Assembly: GCA_964492735.1 (NCBI GenBank)
Contig: CAZBLE010000002.1
Location: forward strand, 68,019-132,018
Reading direction: 5' to 3'
Source: CALKUP01 sp964492735
GTDB lineage: Bacteria; Patescibacteriota; Patescibacteriia; UBA9570; XYC2-FULL-38-9
Length of the DNA: 64,000 nt
Part shown: positions 1 to 8,334 of the stretch, one piece after another
Position numbering within the stretch: the stretch's first letter is position 1
How the letters are laid out: each line of letters begins with the position of its first letter
Notes under the pieces: generated by a model
What the model was told of the DNA's origin: nothing
Database searches by the model: none
The model's input: the letters and a program-made list of their open reading frames with translations, nothing else
Translations under genes and position numbers: made by a program

Positions 1-1431
1 GCGACTTCTGGCTTTGTGTTTATGCAGGCAGGATTTCCAGTGCCATCACGCGTTGAAGACTTTGCACTGGCGCGTCGATTTTTTGATGGCTTTTATGAAT
101 CAATGTCTGGGTTTACAACGACTGGTACAAGTATTTTACCAAGCGTGGAAGCCTTTCCGCGGAGTATTTTATTTTGGCGTTCACTGACGCATTGGATTGG
201 TGGGATGGGGATTGCGTTTATGGCACTGACCCTTTGGAAGGCAATTACTACTCGACGCTCAGAAGTTATTAATTCAGAAGCAGAGTCACCACATATTATT
301 GCGTTTAAGAATGACCAAGAATCACGGCAGTCCGGATTTGATTTTTTGAAAACATACAGCTTTTTAAGCGCACTTTGCTTTATTGCGTTGTATCTGTCAG
401 GTCATTTTTTTCGAGACGTGCCATATGCACAGTGGTACGATAACCTTTTTGATTCCTTAACGATTACTTTTGGCACAATGGGAACTGGTGGCTTTGGTGT
501 GTATGATTCAAGTATTGGGTTGCCGATTATAGAAAATGGACAGCTGATTACTGGTGGATTAAGGAATGCTGTTTCAGAATGGATCATTGCGTTTTTCATG
601 GCTTTTGCTGGAATGAATTTTGCATTATGGTATTCATTGATTTTTAAGGGCCGATTATTAAACATGCTGAAAAATCGTGAGTTCCAAGTATTTTGGTTAT
701 TCATTATTCTCAGCACAGCTTCAATTACCTATTTATTGGTTCAATCTGGCATTCATGATTCTACACTTGAGTCATTACGTTTCGCGTTCTTTAATGTCAC
801 AAATATTGTTTCAACCACTGGTTTTGGTAATGACGATTTCAACCTTTGGCCAGTTGGTGCTCAAGCGATCTTATTCTTGTCATACCTCACAGGCGCAATG
901 GTTGGTTCCACCGGCGGTGGGTTAAAGTTTATTCGGTTTATCGTCTTGTTTAAATATCTCGGCATGCAAATTAAAAATTTGATCACCGGCTCTCAGAAAT
1001 CTGGATTTGTTATCGATGGTGTACGATACAATGATCGCAGTAGTGCATTGATTATTACGACCGTCACTATTTATTTCATGTTGTTTTTAGGAGGTGCGGT
1101 AGTCATTTTGTTGACAGGCAGTCAGGCGACATTTACAGATGGAACGATCCGCGGTATGGACTTTTTCACAGGATTTAATGCGGCGATTGCCAACCTTGGT
1201 AACATCGGGCCATCGATTGTCAATGGTATTGCAGGAGCGGGCCCAACTGGGAACTACTCGTCATTTAGTACAGTTGCAAAAGTTGTTATGGCGATTCTGA
1301 TGTTTATTGGCCGCATTGGCGTGTTAACTTGCTTAATGTTGTTTGTGACAAAGCGTGGATTGGAAAATATGAACACTGAAAGAGCAGCAGTTGAATTTGA
1401 TTCAGATACACCATTATTACTCGGACGTTAA
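1..1431 (+). CDS. trkH: TrkH-family K+ transporter subunit (5' end cut by window)
   Basis: Membrane pore subunit of a Trk/Ktr potassium uptake system. The reading frame is open from base 1, so the gene enters from the left. About 476 codons are present, and compared with E. coli TrkH the first membrane segments (roughly 80 residues) are missing. Four pore loops with the filter glycines are visible: SGFTTTGTS, GTMGTGGFG, VSTTGFGND and ANLGNIGPS, and STGGGLKFIR is typical of the family. No TrkA/KtrA NAD-binding partner lies in the window. The next gene starts nine bases after the stop, so the two are probably co-transcribed. Sequence style is closer to TrkH proper than to the two KtrB-like copies downstream. 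Confidence 0.93.
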   Translation, partial: ATSGFVFMQAGFPVPSRVEDFALARRFFDGFYESMSGFTTTGTSILPSVEAFPRSILFWRSLTHWIGGMGIAFMALTLWKAITTRRSEVINSEAESPHIIAFKNDQESRQSGFDFLKTYSFLSALCFIALYLSGHFFRDVPYAQWYDNLFDSLTITFGTMGTGGFGVYDSSIGLPIIENGQLITGGLRNAVSEWIIAFFMAFAGMNFALWYSLIFKGRLLNMLKNREFQVFWLFIILSTASITYLLVQSGIHDSTLESLRFAFFNVTNIVSTTGFGNDDFNLWPVGAQAILFLSYLTGAMVGSTGGGLKFIRFIVLFKYLGMQIKNLITGSQKSGFVIDGVRYNDRSSALIITTVTIYFMLFLGGAVVILLTGSQATFTDGTIRGMDFFTGFNAAIANLGNIGPSIVNGIAGAGPTGNYSSFSTVAKVVMAILMFIGRIGVLTCLMLFVTKRGLENMNTERAAVEFDSDTPLLLGR

Positions 1432-1440
1432 TCTCATTTT

Positions 1441-1953
1441 ATGAATATTCTTTTTATCGGTTTAGTAGGTTCCGGAAAATCTACACTCGGTAGCATGGTC
1501 GCAAAAGAGCTTGGGTATGCATTTATTGAAACAGACGTTTTGACATTAGATCGGACAGGGTACGCATCTATCAATGATGTCTATAAAGAAAGTGTTTCTT
1601 TTTGGGAAGAGACTGAGATTGAAGTCATGAAAGCGTTAAGTGGACATACAAAACAAGTGCTCGCTTGTGGTGGTGGTGTTGCGGAAAACGATATTAATTT
1701 TCAGTTTTTTCGAGAAAATTCTGAGACAACACACATCATCTATCTGTATTCTGAAGCAGGTGTATTGGCAGAGCGGGTACTGACTGCGCATTCTGAAATG
1801 ACACTCAAAGAAGTCGATGCAGTAACTGCAAAAATGAAAGAGCTGTTTAAAAAGCGTGATTCATTGTATCGATTGCAAGCAACGCATGTGATTGACACAA
1901 CCAACAAAACGGCCACAGACAATGTCCGAGAAATTTTAGATATTGTGGGTTAA
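1441..1953 (+). CDS. P-loop kinase of the shikimate-kinase fold
   Basis: A 170-residue nucleoside-monophosphate-kinase-like protein. The Walker A motif GLVGSGKST is at residues 7-15, an acidic ETD at 30-32 sits where shikimate kinase has its DxD, the GGG of the shikimate-binding region is at 77-79, and a lid/adenine region RDSLYRLQA follows near 137. Length fits AroK. The canonical FRxxE motif, whose Arg binds shikimate, reads FWEETE here, so the Arg is lost. CPR bacteria usually lack the shikimate pathway, so the substrate may differ; the family call is firm, the reaction is not. It sits nine bases behind trkH. Confidence 0.75.
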   Translation: MNILFIGLVGSGKSTLGSMVAKELGYAFIETDVLTLDRTGYASINDVYKESVSFWEETEIEVMKALSGHTKQVLACGGGVAENDINFQFFRENSETTHIIYLYSEAGVLAERVLTAHSEMTLKEVDAVTAKMKELFKKRDSLYRLQATHVIDTTNKTATDNVREILDIVG

Positions 1954-1983
1954 TGTTATCCACTGTTTCCACTATTCAAAACC

Positions 1984-2011
1984 TTGACCATTTATCACAG
2001 AGGCATATAAT
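1984..2011 (+). promoter_or_regulatory. Promoter of the second K+ transporter
   Basis: TTGACC, a 16-base spacer, then TATAAT, close to the sigma-70-type consensus. A start near 2018 would give a leader of more than 200 bases before the gene at 2233, in contrast to the almost absent leaders elsewhere in this genome. Confidence 0.75.
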
Positions 2012-2017
2012 CATCTA

Positions 2018-2232
2018 CGGTTCATTCAATTGACTTTGTAGAGAATTTGCTTGCGGCAACTTGAGAAGCCTTATGCTTCCAAGTTGATTGCTTGAGAAGG
2101 AAAAATTCTCACATGTATTTCGATGAGTGGTGTGAAGATTTCACGTTGTTCATCGCAAGACATCCATGGTTAATTGTTTTCGTGAGCTGACGCTTTTTTG
2201 TTGCGTGTTCATTCATGTGAATATTTTTTACT
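2018..2232 (+). ncRNA. Structured 5' leader of the second K+ transporter
   Basis: The roughly 215-base untranslated leader holds two clear stem-loops. The first closes GAGAATTT (2041-2048) with AAATTCTC (2103-2110) and contains CAACTTG/CAAGTTG and GAAGC/GCTTC around a CTTAT loop. The second pairs CGATGA (2121-2126) with TCATCG (2150-2155), then a symmetric internal loop, then GTGAA/TTCAC around GAT. A run of six T follows at 2194-2199. I do not recognise a known riboswitch class (not obviously ydaO/c-di-AMP). Position and structure suggest a regulatory leader. Confidence 0.5.
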
Positions 2233-3843
2233 ATGTCTAATGTTGTTCGAACATTTTTTGACAAGCTATCATTTTTTACAGCAGCTGAAGCTACCGTTAT
2301 CACGTTTGTTATTGCTTCATTAATTGGAGCTGGCGTGCTCTATGGTACTGAACATAATCGCTTGGTGCATGCAAAAAAGCCAATCTTACAAGAGGTGAGT
2401 GTTGAGCGTATTCATGCAACAGATGTTGACGTGCATGTTTCTGGTGAATCAAGCATACAAACACATACCTTCATCCAAGATGTTCAATATGAAGGCGAAA
2501 CCTTTATTGACATGTGGTTCACTGCCGTGTCAGCATTGTGTGTCACTGGCCTTACGTCTACTGATTTTTCTGAATTTACACTCGCAGGCCAAATTGTTAC
2601 GTTGGTGTTGATTCAAATGGGTGGTTTGGGAATTATTGTGTTTACATCTTTATTCGCTTTGGCGATTGTTCGTGGACTGTCTGAGGGTGTCTCATTTCGA
2701 CATTTATTATCTGGTGTTCTGGACACGGAAGACTATCATGTGTCAACGATGTTAAAGCATGTGTTCATGTACACATTTTTCTTTGAAGGCATTGCAGCAA
2801 TGATTATGGGCATTCGATTGCAATGGTTTAGCGACCCCGTACTATTACAAGGCTTAAATCCATGGTGGTGGTCGCTATTCCATTCTGTGTCTGCGTTTAA
2901 TAATGCAGGCTTTGGGTTATTGAATAATAATTTAGTAAACTATGTCACTGATCCTGTGATTAATTTGACTATAGCGACATTGATTATTATCGGCGGGATC
3001 GGATATCCAGTCATGATTGCGATTCATGCATGGCTTCGTTTAAAGGTTCGTTCTCGTAAAGATGCGACTCAAGCAACGCTTGATGCATCTGTGAGAGAAG
3101 TTATGGCATCTCCATTACAACTACGCATCGCATTGATTGGTACCCTTCTGCTGTTGATGGTAGGTACAATTATTCCATTATTGGTTGAATGGAATAATCC
3201 TGTTATGGAAAGTCATTCTATTCCAGAAAAAGTCTTGATTGCCTTTTTTCAAAGTACCTCAACGAGAACCGCTGGGTTTAACACAGTGGACATTGGCGTG
3301 CTTGGTGGCGCAACGTTATTGCTCTATATGATCCTAATGTTTATTGGTGCCAACCCGGCTGGTACGGGTGGTGGTATTAAAATCCCAACAATCGCAGTGC
3401 TGTATGGTTTTATGGTTGATTGGTTTAAAAAACCAGGCAGTCCAGTGACATTGTATCGATTGGTGGTGAGTAAATTTGCTGTTTCACATGCGATTCGATT
3501 ACTGTTTTTCAGTTTTGTTTTTATGGGTAGTGTTTCATTTTTGATCATGGTTGCAGAATATCAATTTTTGATCACACCTGATCCAACTTTTAATTTTCTG
3601 AAGGTGATGTTTGAAATTGTTTCGGCGTTCGGCACGGTTGGTTTATCAATGGGGTTTACTGGCAGCGTGACAAGTTTTGCTGCTGTTTTGACACCTTTTT
3701 CAAAAGTGATGTTAATTTTGACAATGCTGTTTGGTCGGATTGGCCCACTAACCATTTTGGCGGCGTTGCCGTGGAAGCGAAAATACTTAAATCATCCACC
3801 AACGGGTGATCATGCAGATGCTCAGAAGATCCAGATTGGATAA
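2233..3843 (+). CDS. ktrB: KtrB-type K+ transporter subunit, copy 2
   Basis: A 536-residue channel-like subunit for potassium uptake that would work with a cytoplasmic KtrA/TrkA regulator not present here. It has an N-terminal extension of about 70 residues with one membrane segment, then four pore-loop repeats whose filter sequences are SALCVTGLTS, FNNAGFGLLN, STRTAGFNTV and SAFGTVGLSM; NPAGTGGGIK is the family signature before the last helices. It is the same subfamily as NtpJ/KtrB, which sits beside the V-ATPase genes in Enterococcus. Base composition matches the native background. The ATG at 2233 is preceded by an AT-rich stretch without an SD. Confidence 0.93.
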   Translation: MSNVVRTFFDKLSFFTAAEATVITFVIASLIGAGVLYGTEHNRLVHAKKPILQEVSVERIHATDVDVHVSGESSIQTHTFIQDVQYEGETFIDMWFTAVSALCVTGLTSTDFSEFTLAGQIVTLVLIQMGGLGIIVFTSLFALAIVRGLSEGVSFRHLLSGVLDTEDYHVSTMLKHVFMYTFFFEGIAAMIMGIRLQWFSDPVLLQGLNPWWWSLFHSVSAFNNAGFGLLNNNLVNYVTDPVINLTIATLIIIGGIGYPVMIAIHAWLRLKVRSRKDATQATLDASVREVMASPLQLRIALIGTLLLLMVGTIIPLLVEWNNPVMESHSIPEKVLIAFFQSTSTRTAGFNTVDIGVLGGATLLLYMILMFIGANPAGTGGGIKIPTIAVLYGFMVDWFKKPGSPVTLYRLVVSKFAVSHAIRLLFFSFVFMGSVSFLIMVAEYQFLITPDPTFNFLKVMFEIVSAFGTVGLSMGFTGSVTSFAAVLTPFSKVMLILTMLFGRIGPLTILAALPWKRKYLNHPPTGDHADAQKIQIG

Positions 3844-3953
3844 TTAAGAAATTGTGGTATCCCAGTAAGTTTTGTGTTGCCCGATTTGCGATGAACAGGA
3901 ATGAGAGGAGGGGTCTTATTTATTGCCAATCGGACAACGTGCACATTCTTAAT
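3843..3953 (+). other. Long nested inverted repeat between K+ transporter genes
   Basis: ATTAAGAA (3843-3850) pairs with TTCTTAAT (3946-3953), and inside it GTTGCCCGATT (3876-3886) pairs with AATCGGACAAC (3928-3938) with one mismatch. No T run follows, so it is not an ordinary intrinsic terminator. It could be a structured intergenic RNA or leader for the next gene. The rest of the gap to 4011 shows nothing further that I can name. Confidence 0.45.
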
Positions 3954-4011
3954 CGAATGAATCGTTGTTTGTTGCAAAAATACAGCACCACTATTCTCGT
4001 TGGAGAATCAC

Positions 4012-5508
4012 ATGATTCAAAAGATGGATAAGGCGAGGTCTTGGTTTGCGGAGTGCTTTAAGCAGGTTAATTGGATGGATTGGAACATCCTCAACGTGCT
4101 AACCTTCGTCGTCGGCACACTCTTCTTCGGGACGTTGCTGACGGTCATTGAAGGCCTGTCCATCACGGATGGAGTCTTCATGGTCACTTCGGCTCTGTGC
4201 GTCACGGGGCTCTCGAGCGTCGACTTCTCGCAGTTCACTCCGGCCGGTCAGATTCTCATTGCCCTCTGCATCCAGATGGGTGGGTTGGGAATCGTCACGT
4301 TTACTTTGCTGGCGGGCAGCTACATCGTGACTGGTTTGTCAAAGCGTGAGTCTGTTGCAGCGCTGCTGACCAGCGCTTTTGAAACGGACGACCACAAGTC
4401 TGCGCGGTACATGCTCTTCAGCGTGATCCTGCGGTATACGCTGCTTTTTGAAGGCGGCGGAACCCTGATCATGGGAGCATGGCTCCAGTGGGTCAACACC
4501 ACAACCTTGTCCCCGGGCCAAAATCCGTGGACCTGGGCGTTTTTCCATTCCATTTCCGCGTTCAACAACGCAGGGTTTGGCATGGAAAGCGACAACCTGA
4601 TGAAGTTCGCAGGAGACCCGGTTATCAACGGTGTCATTGGCGGGCTGATTATCGCTGGAGGAATCGGCTACACTGTCATCCTCGCAGCTCACGTCTGGGT
4701 CCTGCGCCGTCTCGGAAACGGTGATAACTATCAGCAGCTGTTCGAGAAGCTGGTAGCTTCGCCAGTGCAGATCATCATCGCCCGGCGTGGCACGGTCCTG
4801 CTCCTTGCCGTTGGAACTTTTGTGCCTCTCGTCATCGAGTGGAACAATCCGATGTTCAAGGACTTCAACACGTTCAGCATGCTGCTAGCAACCTGGTTCA
4901 ACACCGGCGTGAGCCCGCGAACGGCAGGCTTCAACACCATTGATTTCAGCCAGTTGCATCCAACGACGCTTTGGCTAACCATTGCGTTGATGTTCATCGG
5001 CGCAAACCCTGGCGGCACTGCGGGCGGGATCAAGATCCCGACCATGTACGTGCTGTGGGGCTACCTGCGCAACTGGCACCGTGAGCCTGGTGCGCACGTC
5101 ATCGTTGCACATCACATGGTGAGCGGGCGCACGGCCAAAAACGCCATCAACCTTTTCTTCTTCAGCGTCATTTGGGTTGGTATCGCAACCTTCCTGGTGA
5201 CGGGCGCAGAAGAGTGGCGGATGGCTGAGGATCCGCGGATCAATCCGCTGGCGCTGCAATTTGAGGTCGTCAGCGCCTTCGGAACAGTTGGACTCAGCTT
5301 GGGACACCCGAGCGTCCCGTACTCGCTCTCTGGTGTGCTGTCCACCTTCAGCAAGTGGGTCATTATTCTCACCATGCTGATCGGTCGCCTCGGTCCGTTG
5401 ACGTGGCTCGGGCTCTGGCCGTGGCCGCACAATGAGACAGCAGAGGGTGAAGATGCAGATCTCGATCCCGAAGCTCCTCGTGAGCCGGAGAAGCTGCAGA
5501 TCGGCTGA
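4012..5508 (+). CDS. ktrB: KtrB-type K+ transporter subunit, copy 3 (GC-rich)
   Basis: A third TrkH/KtrB subunit of 498 residues from the ATG at 4012, which has GGAG six bases upstream. Filters read SALCVTGLSS, FNNAGFGMES, SPRTAGFNTI and SAFGTVGLSL, all glycines kept. It aligns along its length with copy 2 (LIMG-LQW, NPW-W-FHS-SAFNNAGFG, DPVIN, GGIGY), and both C-termini end in KIQIG or KLQIG. The odd point is codon use: third positions are rich in G and C, quite unlike copy 2 and the genes after it. That suggests a homologue acquired from a GC-richer relative rather than a recent local duplication. A strong bidirectional terminator follows. Confidence 0.93.
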   Translation: MIQKMDKARSWFAECFKQVNWMDWNILNVLTFVVGTLFFGTLLTVIEGLSITDGVFMVTSALCVTGLSSVDFSQFTPAGQILIALCIQMGGLGIVTFTLLAGSYIVTGLSKRESVAALLTSAFETDDHKSARYMLFSVILRYTLLFEGGGTLIMGAWLQWVNTTTLSPGQNPWTWAFFHSISAFNNAGFGMESDNLMKFAGDPVINGVIGGLIIAGGIGYTVILAAHVWVLRRLGNGDNYQQLFEKLVASPVQIIIARRGTVLLLAVGTFVPLVIEWNNPMFKDFNTFSMLLATWFNTGVSPRTAGFNTIDFSQLHPTTLWLTIALMFIGANPGGTAGGIKIPTMYVLWGYLRNWHREPGAHVIVAHHMVSGRTAKNAINLFFFSVIWVGIATFLVTGAEEWRMAEDPRINPLALQFEVVSAFGTVGLSLGHPSVPYSLSGVLSTFSKWVIILTMLIGRLGPLTWLGLWPWPHNETAEGEDADLDPEAPREPEKLQIG

Positions 5509-5519
5509 TGCATGATTCC

Positions 5520-5613
5520 GGGCAGGCAGTGGGCGGTCCCGCCCCTGCCTGGAACTTCGAGGCCATCAAAAAACTCGCGCGATCGTAGTGATACAATCTC
5601 GCGAGTTCTTTTT
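5520..5613 (+). terminator. Double hairpin, bidirectional terminator
   Basis: A GC-rich hairpin (5520-5551, GGGC...GCCC core inside CAGGC/GCCTG) is followed by AACTCGCG (5572-5579) pairing with CGCGAGTT (5600-5607) and then CTTTTT. On the other strand the second hairpin ends in GTTTTTTG, so it can stop both the K+ transporter transcript and the convergent gene at 5631. Confidence 0.85.
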
Positions 5614-5630
5614 ATATGTAGACAGAATAT

Positions 5631-6599
5631 TTATTTCTCTGAATCTGAATCAGAGAAAAAATCGGTACGCATTTGTTCACGTTCTTTGTAGCGTTCAGTG
5701 TAGAGCTGTTTAATTTCGGTTGGTTTCATGGTGCCCATTTCTGTGACGACAAAATCAAATAATTCAGCCGGCACGCGATCATGTGAAAATTTGATTCGTT
5801 CATAGGTCAAAATTTTCTTGGAATCAGCGTGGACTTTTTTTTGTGATGTTTTGTATGTACTGTGAGCCTTGTTTGATTGCCACAGTGAAAACTTCTTGGT
5901 TGCCATAAACATGTATGTCGGAATATGGTCGGCATGAAATTCTGCGAGCACAGAATAGCTTCCAGCATCGCATACAAAGTTTTGATCGTAGTTTAAGGTT
6001 GTCGCACCAAAAAATACTTTTGTAACATCTTGTGCAATATGCGACAGCATATATTCAGGAACCACAACAAACGGAATGTTATTTTCTGTAAAATTTGCAA
6101 CCATATCAATGGTTTTATCGGTTTCTTGCTCCGCCAGAATCACCGTAAACTTCTTTTTTTGGTTTACAGCAGTAGCAAGAATACGTCGCACAGTCCCAGA
6201 GTGAGAGTGAACTAACACAGTATCACCATCTTCTACGAGCTCTGCTCCACTGCGAACAATTACTTCAAATTCATCAGCATTGTCTACTTGCACTTTTTGA
6301 GTAGCTCTCACTACAACCGCTTTAAAATCATCGACTGTGTGAATATTCTCACGTTCTAATTCAAGCGCTTGCCAGACATCATAAAAGTAAAAAATCACTA
6401 ATGAAATTCGAGGTTGTGTATTTTTTACTTCACAAAACAGTTTGTAAAATTGTTTGAATAAATCATCAACTGTTTTTGCTTGAAAGCTATCTAACGTTTG
6501 CTGCAGTGTGTCCATGACAAATTCTCCAAGCCGTGTAGATCCTTGCTCAGATTCAATGGTGCGGAATAAGTTTGAAAGTTGGTCTGTTGTTTGTGTCAT
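5631..6599 (-). CDS. eIF-2B-like / ribose-1,5-bisphosphate isomerase family protein
   Basis: A 322-residue protein of the eIF-2B alpha/beta/delta family, which in bacteria and archaea includes ribose-1,5-bisphosphate isomerase and methylthioribose-1-phosphate isomerase. The N-terminal helical half is followed by a Rossmann-like half with the family signatures GDTVLVHSHSGTV, VILAEQET, NIPFVVVPEYM, KVFFGATTL and CDAGSYSVLAEFH. In many CPR genomes such a protein accompanies the AMP-RuBisCO salvage route, but no RuBisCO or AMP phosphorylase lies in this window, so the substrate is inferred only. It starts at ATG 6599, 12 bases downstream of the transporter gene, likely one transcript. Confidence 0.75.
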   Translation of the reverse strand: MTQTTDQLSNLFRTIESEQGSTRLGEFVMDTLQQTLDSFQAKTVDDLFKQFYKLFCEVKNTQPRISLVIFYFYDVWQALELERENIHTVDDFKAVVVRATQKVQVDNADEFEVIVRSGAELVEDGDTVLVHSHSGTVRRILATAVNQKKKFTVILAEQETDKTIDMVANFTENNIPFVVVPEYMLSHIAQDVTKVFFGATTLNYDQNFVCDAGSYSVLAEFHADHIPTYMFMATKKFSLWQSNKAHSTYKTSQKKVHADSKKILTYERIKFSHDRVPAELFDFVVTEMGTMKPTEIKQLYTERYKEREQMRTDFFSDSDSEK

Positions 6600-6611
6600 A
6601 TGCGTTCAGAA

Positions 6612-7919
6612 TTAAAAGAGATACAAGCGACCCATTAAATAGAGTGAGCTGACAGTCAGGGTGATGATTGTAATCGGCATGCCCATTTTCGCAAATTCAC
6701 CGAACGAAATATTGACACCGTGTTTTTTTGCAAGCTCAACAGCGATGTATCCAGCAGAAGAGCCAATGATTGTTCCATTACCACCGAGACATGCTCCAAG
6801 GGCTAATGCCCACCACATTAAGTCCAAATCTGGTTGGCCAGTCATTTTTTCTTGGAGTTCAAAAATAACCGGAATCATTAAGGCGACAAATGGAATGTTA
6901 TTAATGACAGTTGACGCAAGGCCAATTACCCAGACAATCATTAATAGCATTAAAGCGTAATTGTCAGAAAAACGAGCAATTTGCTCTGTAATAACAGAGA
7001 GGAAGCCAACTTTTTCTAGCGCGCCAACTTGCACGAATAAACCAACGAAGAACAATAATGAGTCCCATTCAACTTCTTGCATGGCTGCTTTAAACGGTAC
7101 GCGGCCAATGGTCAAAAGCGCCAAGACAATACCCGAACTCAAGCCAACGACACCAACAGATACGCCAATAAACGGCTGAACCACAAATCCAATCATTGTT
7201 GCAATTAATACGATAAGTGAAACAACGACAACATAGGGTTGCATGCCTTTTTGCTTAAAAGCTAAGGCAATACGCCGAACAGCGAGCGTGCCCATAAATA
7301 GCTGAGTCAAATTCCCTTTAATGGATTGAAATGAATGACGGTAGATCAGCATCATGTATCCCATTGAAAAAACAGACATGATAAGTACGGGAATCCATAA
7401 ATTTTGAATAAATGATATGAAAGAAAGCCCAGCTCGGACACCAATTAATGTATTTGGTGGATCACCAATCAATGTTAATGTGCCTCCAATGTTACTAAAA
7501 ATGGCAATTGCAACAACGAGCAATTTGGCATTCATGTTAAGATTTTTTGCTAAGGCAATCGCCAGTGGGATAATTAAAATAACCACTGTGACGTTGTTTA
7601 AAAATGTACTTGTAATTGCTGTTACCCCAGTAAACAGTAAAAAAACGGCAATTGGACTGCCGCCTGAGAGCGTTGCGATTTTTGTATTGAGCCAGGAAAA
7701 AATCCCTGATTTTTCAGCAATTGCAACTGTAAACATGAGACCAAGCAATAAAGCGAGGGTTTCAAAGTCAATCGCATGAATTGCTTCCTCCCAGGTAAGA
7801 ATACCTGTCACTATGAGTAAGACAGCGCCTGCGAGCGCAATCATGGTGTTATCGATGCGTTCTATGAATAAAAGAAAAACGCACAGAACGAACACTCCAA
7901 CGGCAAATGCCATTTCCAT
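6612..7919 (-). CDS. NhaD/ArsB-type ion transporter
   Basis: A 435-residue polytopic membrane protein (about 11-12 hydrophobic segments) of the ion-transporter superfamily holding ArsB, NhaD Na+/H+ antiporters and DASS carriers. Diagnostic repeats are TSTFLNNVTVVILIIPLA followed by GGTLTLIGDPPNTLIG, and in the second half STVINNIPFVALMIPV followed by GGNGTIIGSSAGYIA. No arsenic regulator or reductase is nearby, while K+ and Na+ transport genes flank it, so an NhaD-like sodium/proton exchange role is the better inference. It heads the minus-strand pair with the eIF-2B-like gene and diverges from the V-ATPase operon. Confidence 0.8.
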   Translation of the reverse strand: MEMAFAVGVFVLCVFLLFIERIDNTMIALAGAVLLIVTGILTWEEAIHAIDFETLALLLGLMFTVAIAEKSGIFSWLNTKIATLSGGSPIAVFLLFTGVTAITSTFLNNVTVVILIIPLAIALAKNLNMNAKLLVVAIAIFSNIGGTLTLIGDPPNTLIGVRAGLSFISFIQNLWIPVLIMSVFSMGYMMLIYRHSFQSIKGNLTQLFMGTLAVRRIALAFKQKGMQPYVVVVSLIVLIATMIGFVVQPFIGVSVGVVGLSSGIVLALLTIGRVPFKAAMQEVEWDSLLFFVGLFVQVGALEKVGFLSVITEQIARFSDNYALMLLMIVWVIGLASTVINNIPFVALMIPVIFELQEKMTGQPDLDLMWWALALGACLGGNGTIIGSSAGYIAVELAKKHGVNISFGEFAKMGMPITIITLTVSSLYLMGRLYLF

Positions 7920-8041
7920 ATAATAATGTTAGTAATTAAAAAAACTTAATGAAAAGCCAAAAAGCAGCATACGCCTCTTTTAGTTCAGGTGCAATAGATT
8001 CGTTGCGTGAACTGTGGACAGAAATGTTGATATTGTACGTA

Positions 8042-8070
8042 TTGACATACAAGGTATTTTAAGATAGAGT
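8042..8070 (+). promoter_or_regulatory. Distal promoter before the V-ATPase operon
   Basis: TTGACA, a 17-base spacer, then TAGAGT. The predicted start near 8077 places a long structured RNA before a second promoter at 8261. Confidence 0.55.
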
Positions 8071-8076
8071 GGACCC

Positions 8077-8257
8077 TGTAAAAAGATTTCTTTTTCGCAC
8101 ATTTTATATTGATTTTTGCAACAACCAGATCCTATTGAGTATATACGGAGACGAGTGAATAATTCTATTGTTCGTTGGTCCCCATAGATAACTCGAATCA
8201 GACTGTGGGAGGATCGAGTTGTAAAAAAGCATTTCAACCTTAATTTTAAGGTATTTT
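8077..8257 (+). ncRNA. Structured leader with competing helices, upstream of the Na+ V-ATPase operon
   Basis: GATCCT (8128-8133) can pair with AGGATC (8210-8215), enclosing CCCATAG/CTGTGGG (8181-8187 with 8203-8209). Alternatively AACTCGA (8190-8196) pairs with TCGAGTT (8214-8220). The two folds cannot coexist, as in riboswitches. A weak hairpin ACCTTA-ATTT-TAAGGT with ATTTT after it (about 8237-8257) could be an expression platform. I cannot match it by eye to the known Na+ riboswitch classes. Confidence 0.4.
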
Positions 8258-8260
8258 CGG

Positions 8261-8289
8261 TTGACTATGTGCAATAAATCATATAAAAT
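8261..8289 (+). promoter_or_regulatory. Proximal promoter of the V-ATPase operon
   Basis: TTGACT, 17 bases, TAAAAT. Transcription would start near 8296, about 40 bases before the first ATG at 8335, so the operon can be expressed without the distal leader. Confidence 0.65.
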
Positions 8290-8334
8290 ATGATAGAATT
8301 TTATTCATCTACGATCATTAATATTGAATTCACC

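Noticed and set aside
4975..5513. Long open frames opposite the GC-rich K+ transporter gene
   Set aside because: They arise because GC-rich codons have few stops on the other strand; composition is arginine/proline-rich, with no SD or family signature, and the sense gene is certain.
7980..8237. 85-codon minus-strand frame upstream of the V-ATPase operon
   Set aside because: It covers the structured leader and promoter region, has no SD or family, and reads as random sequence.
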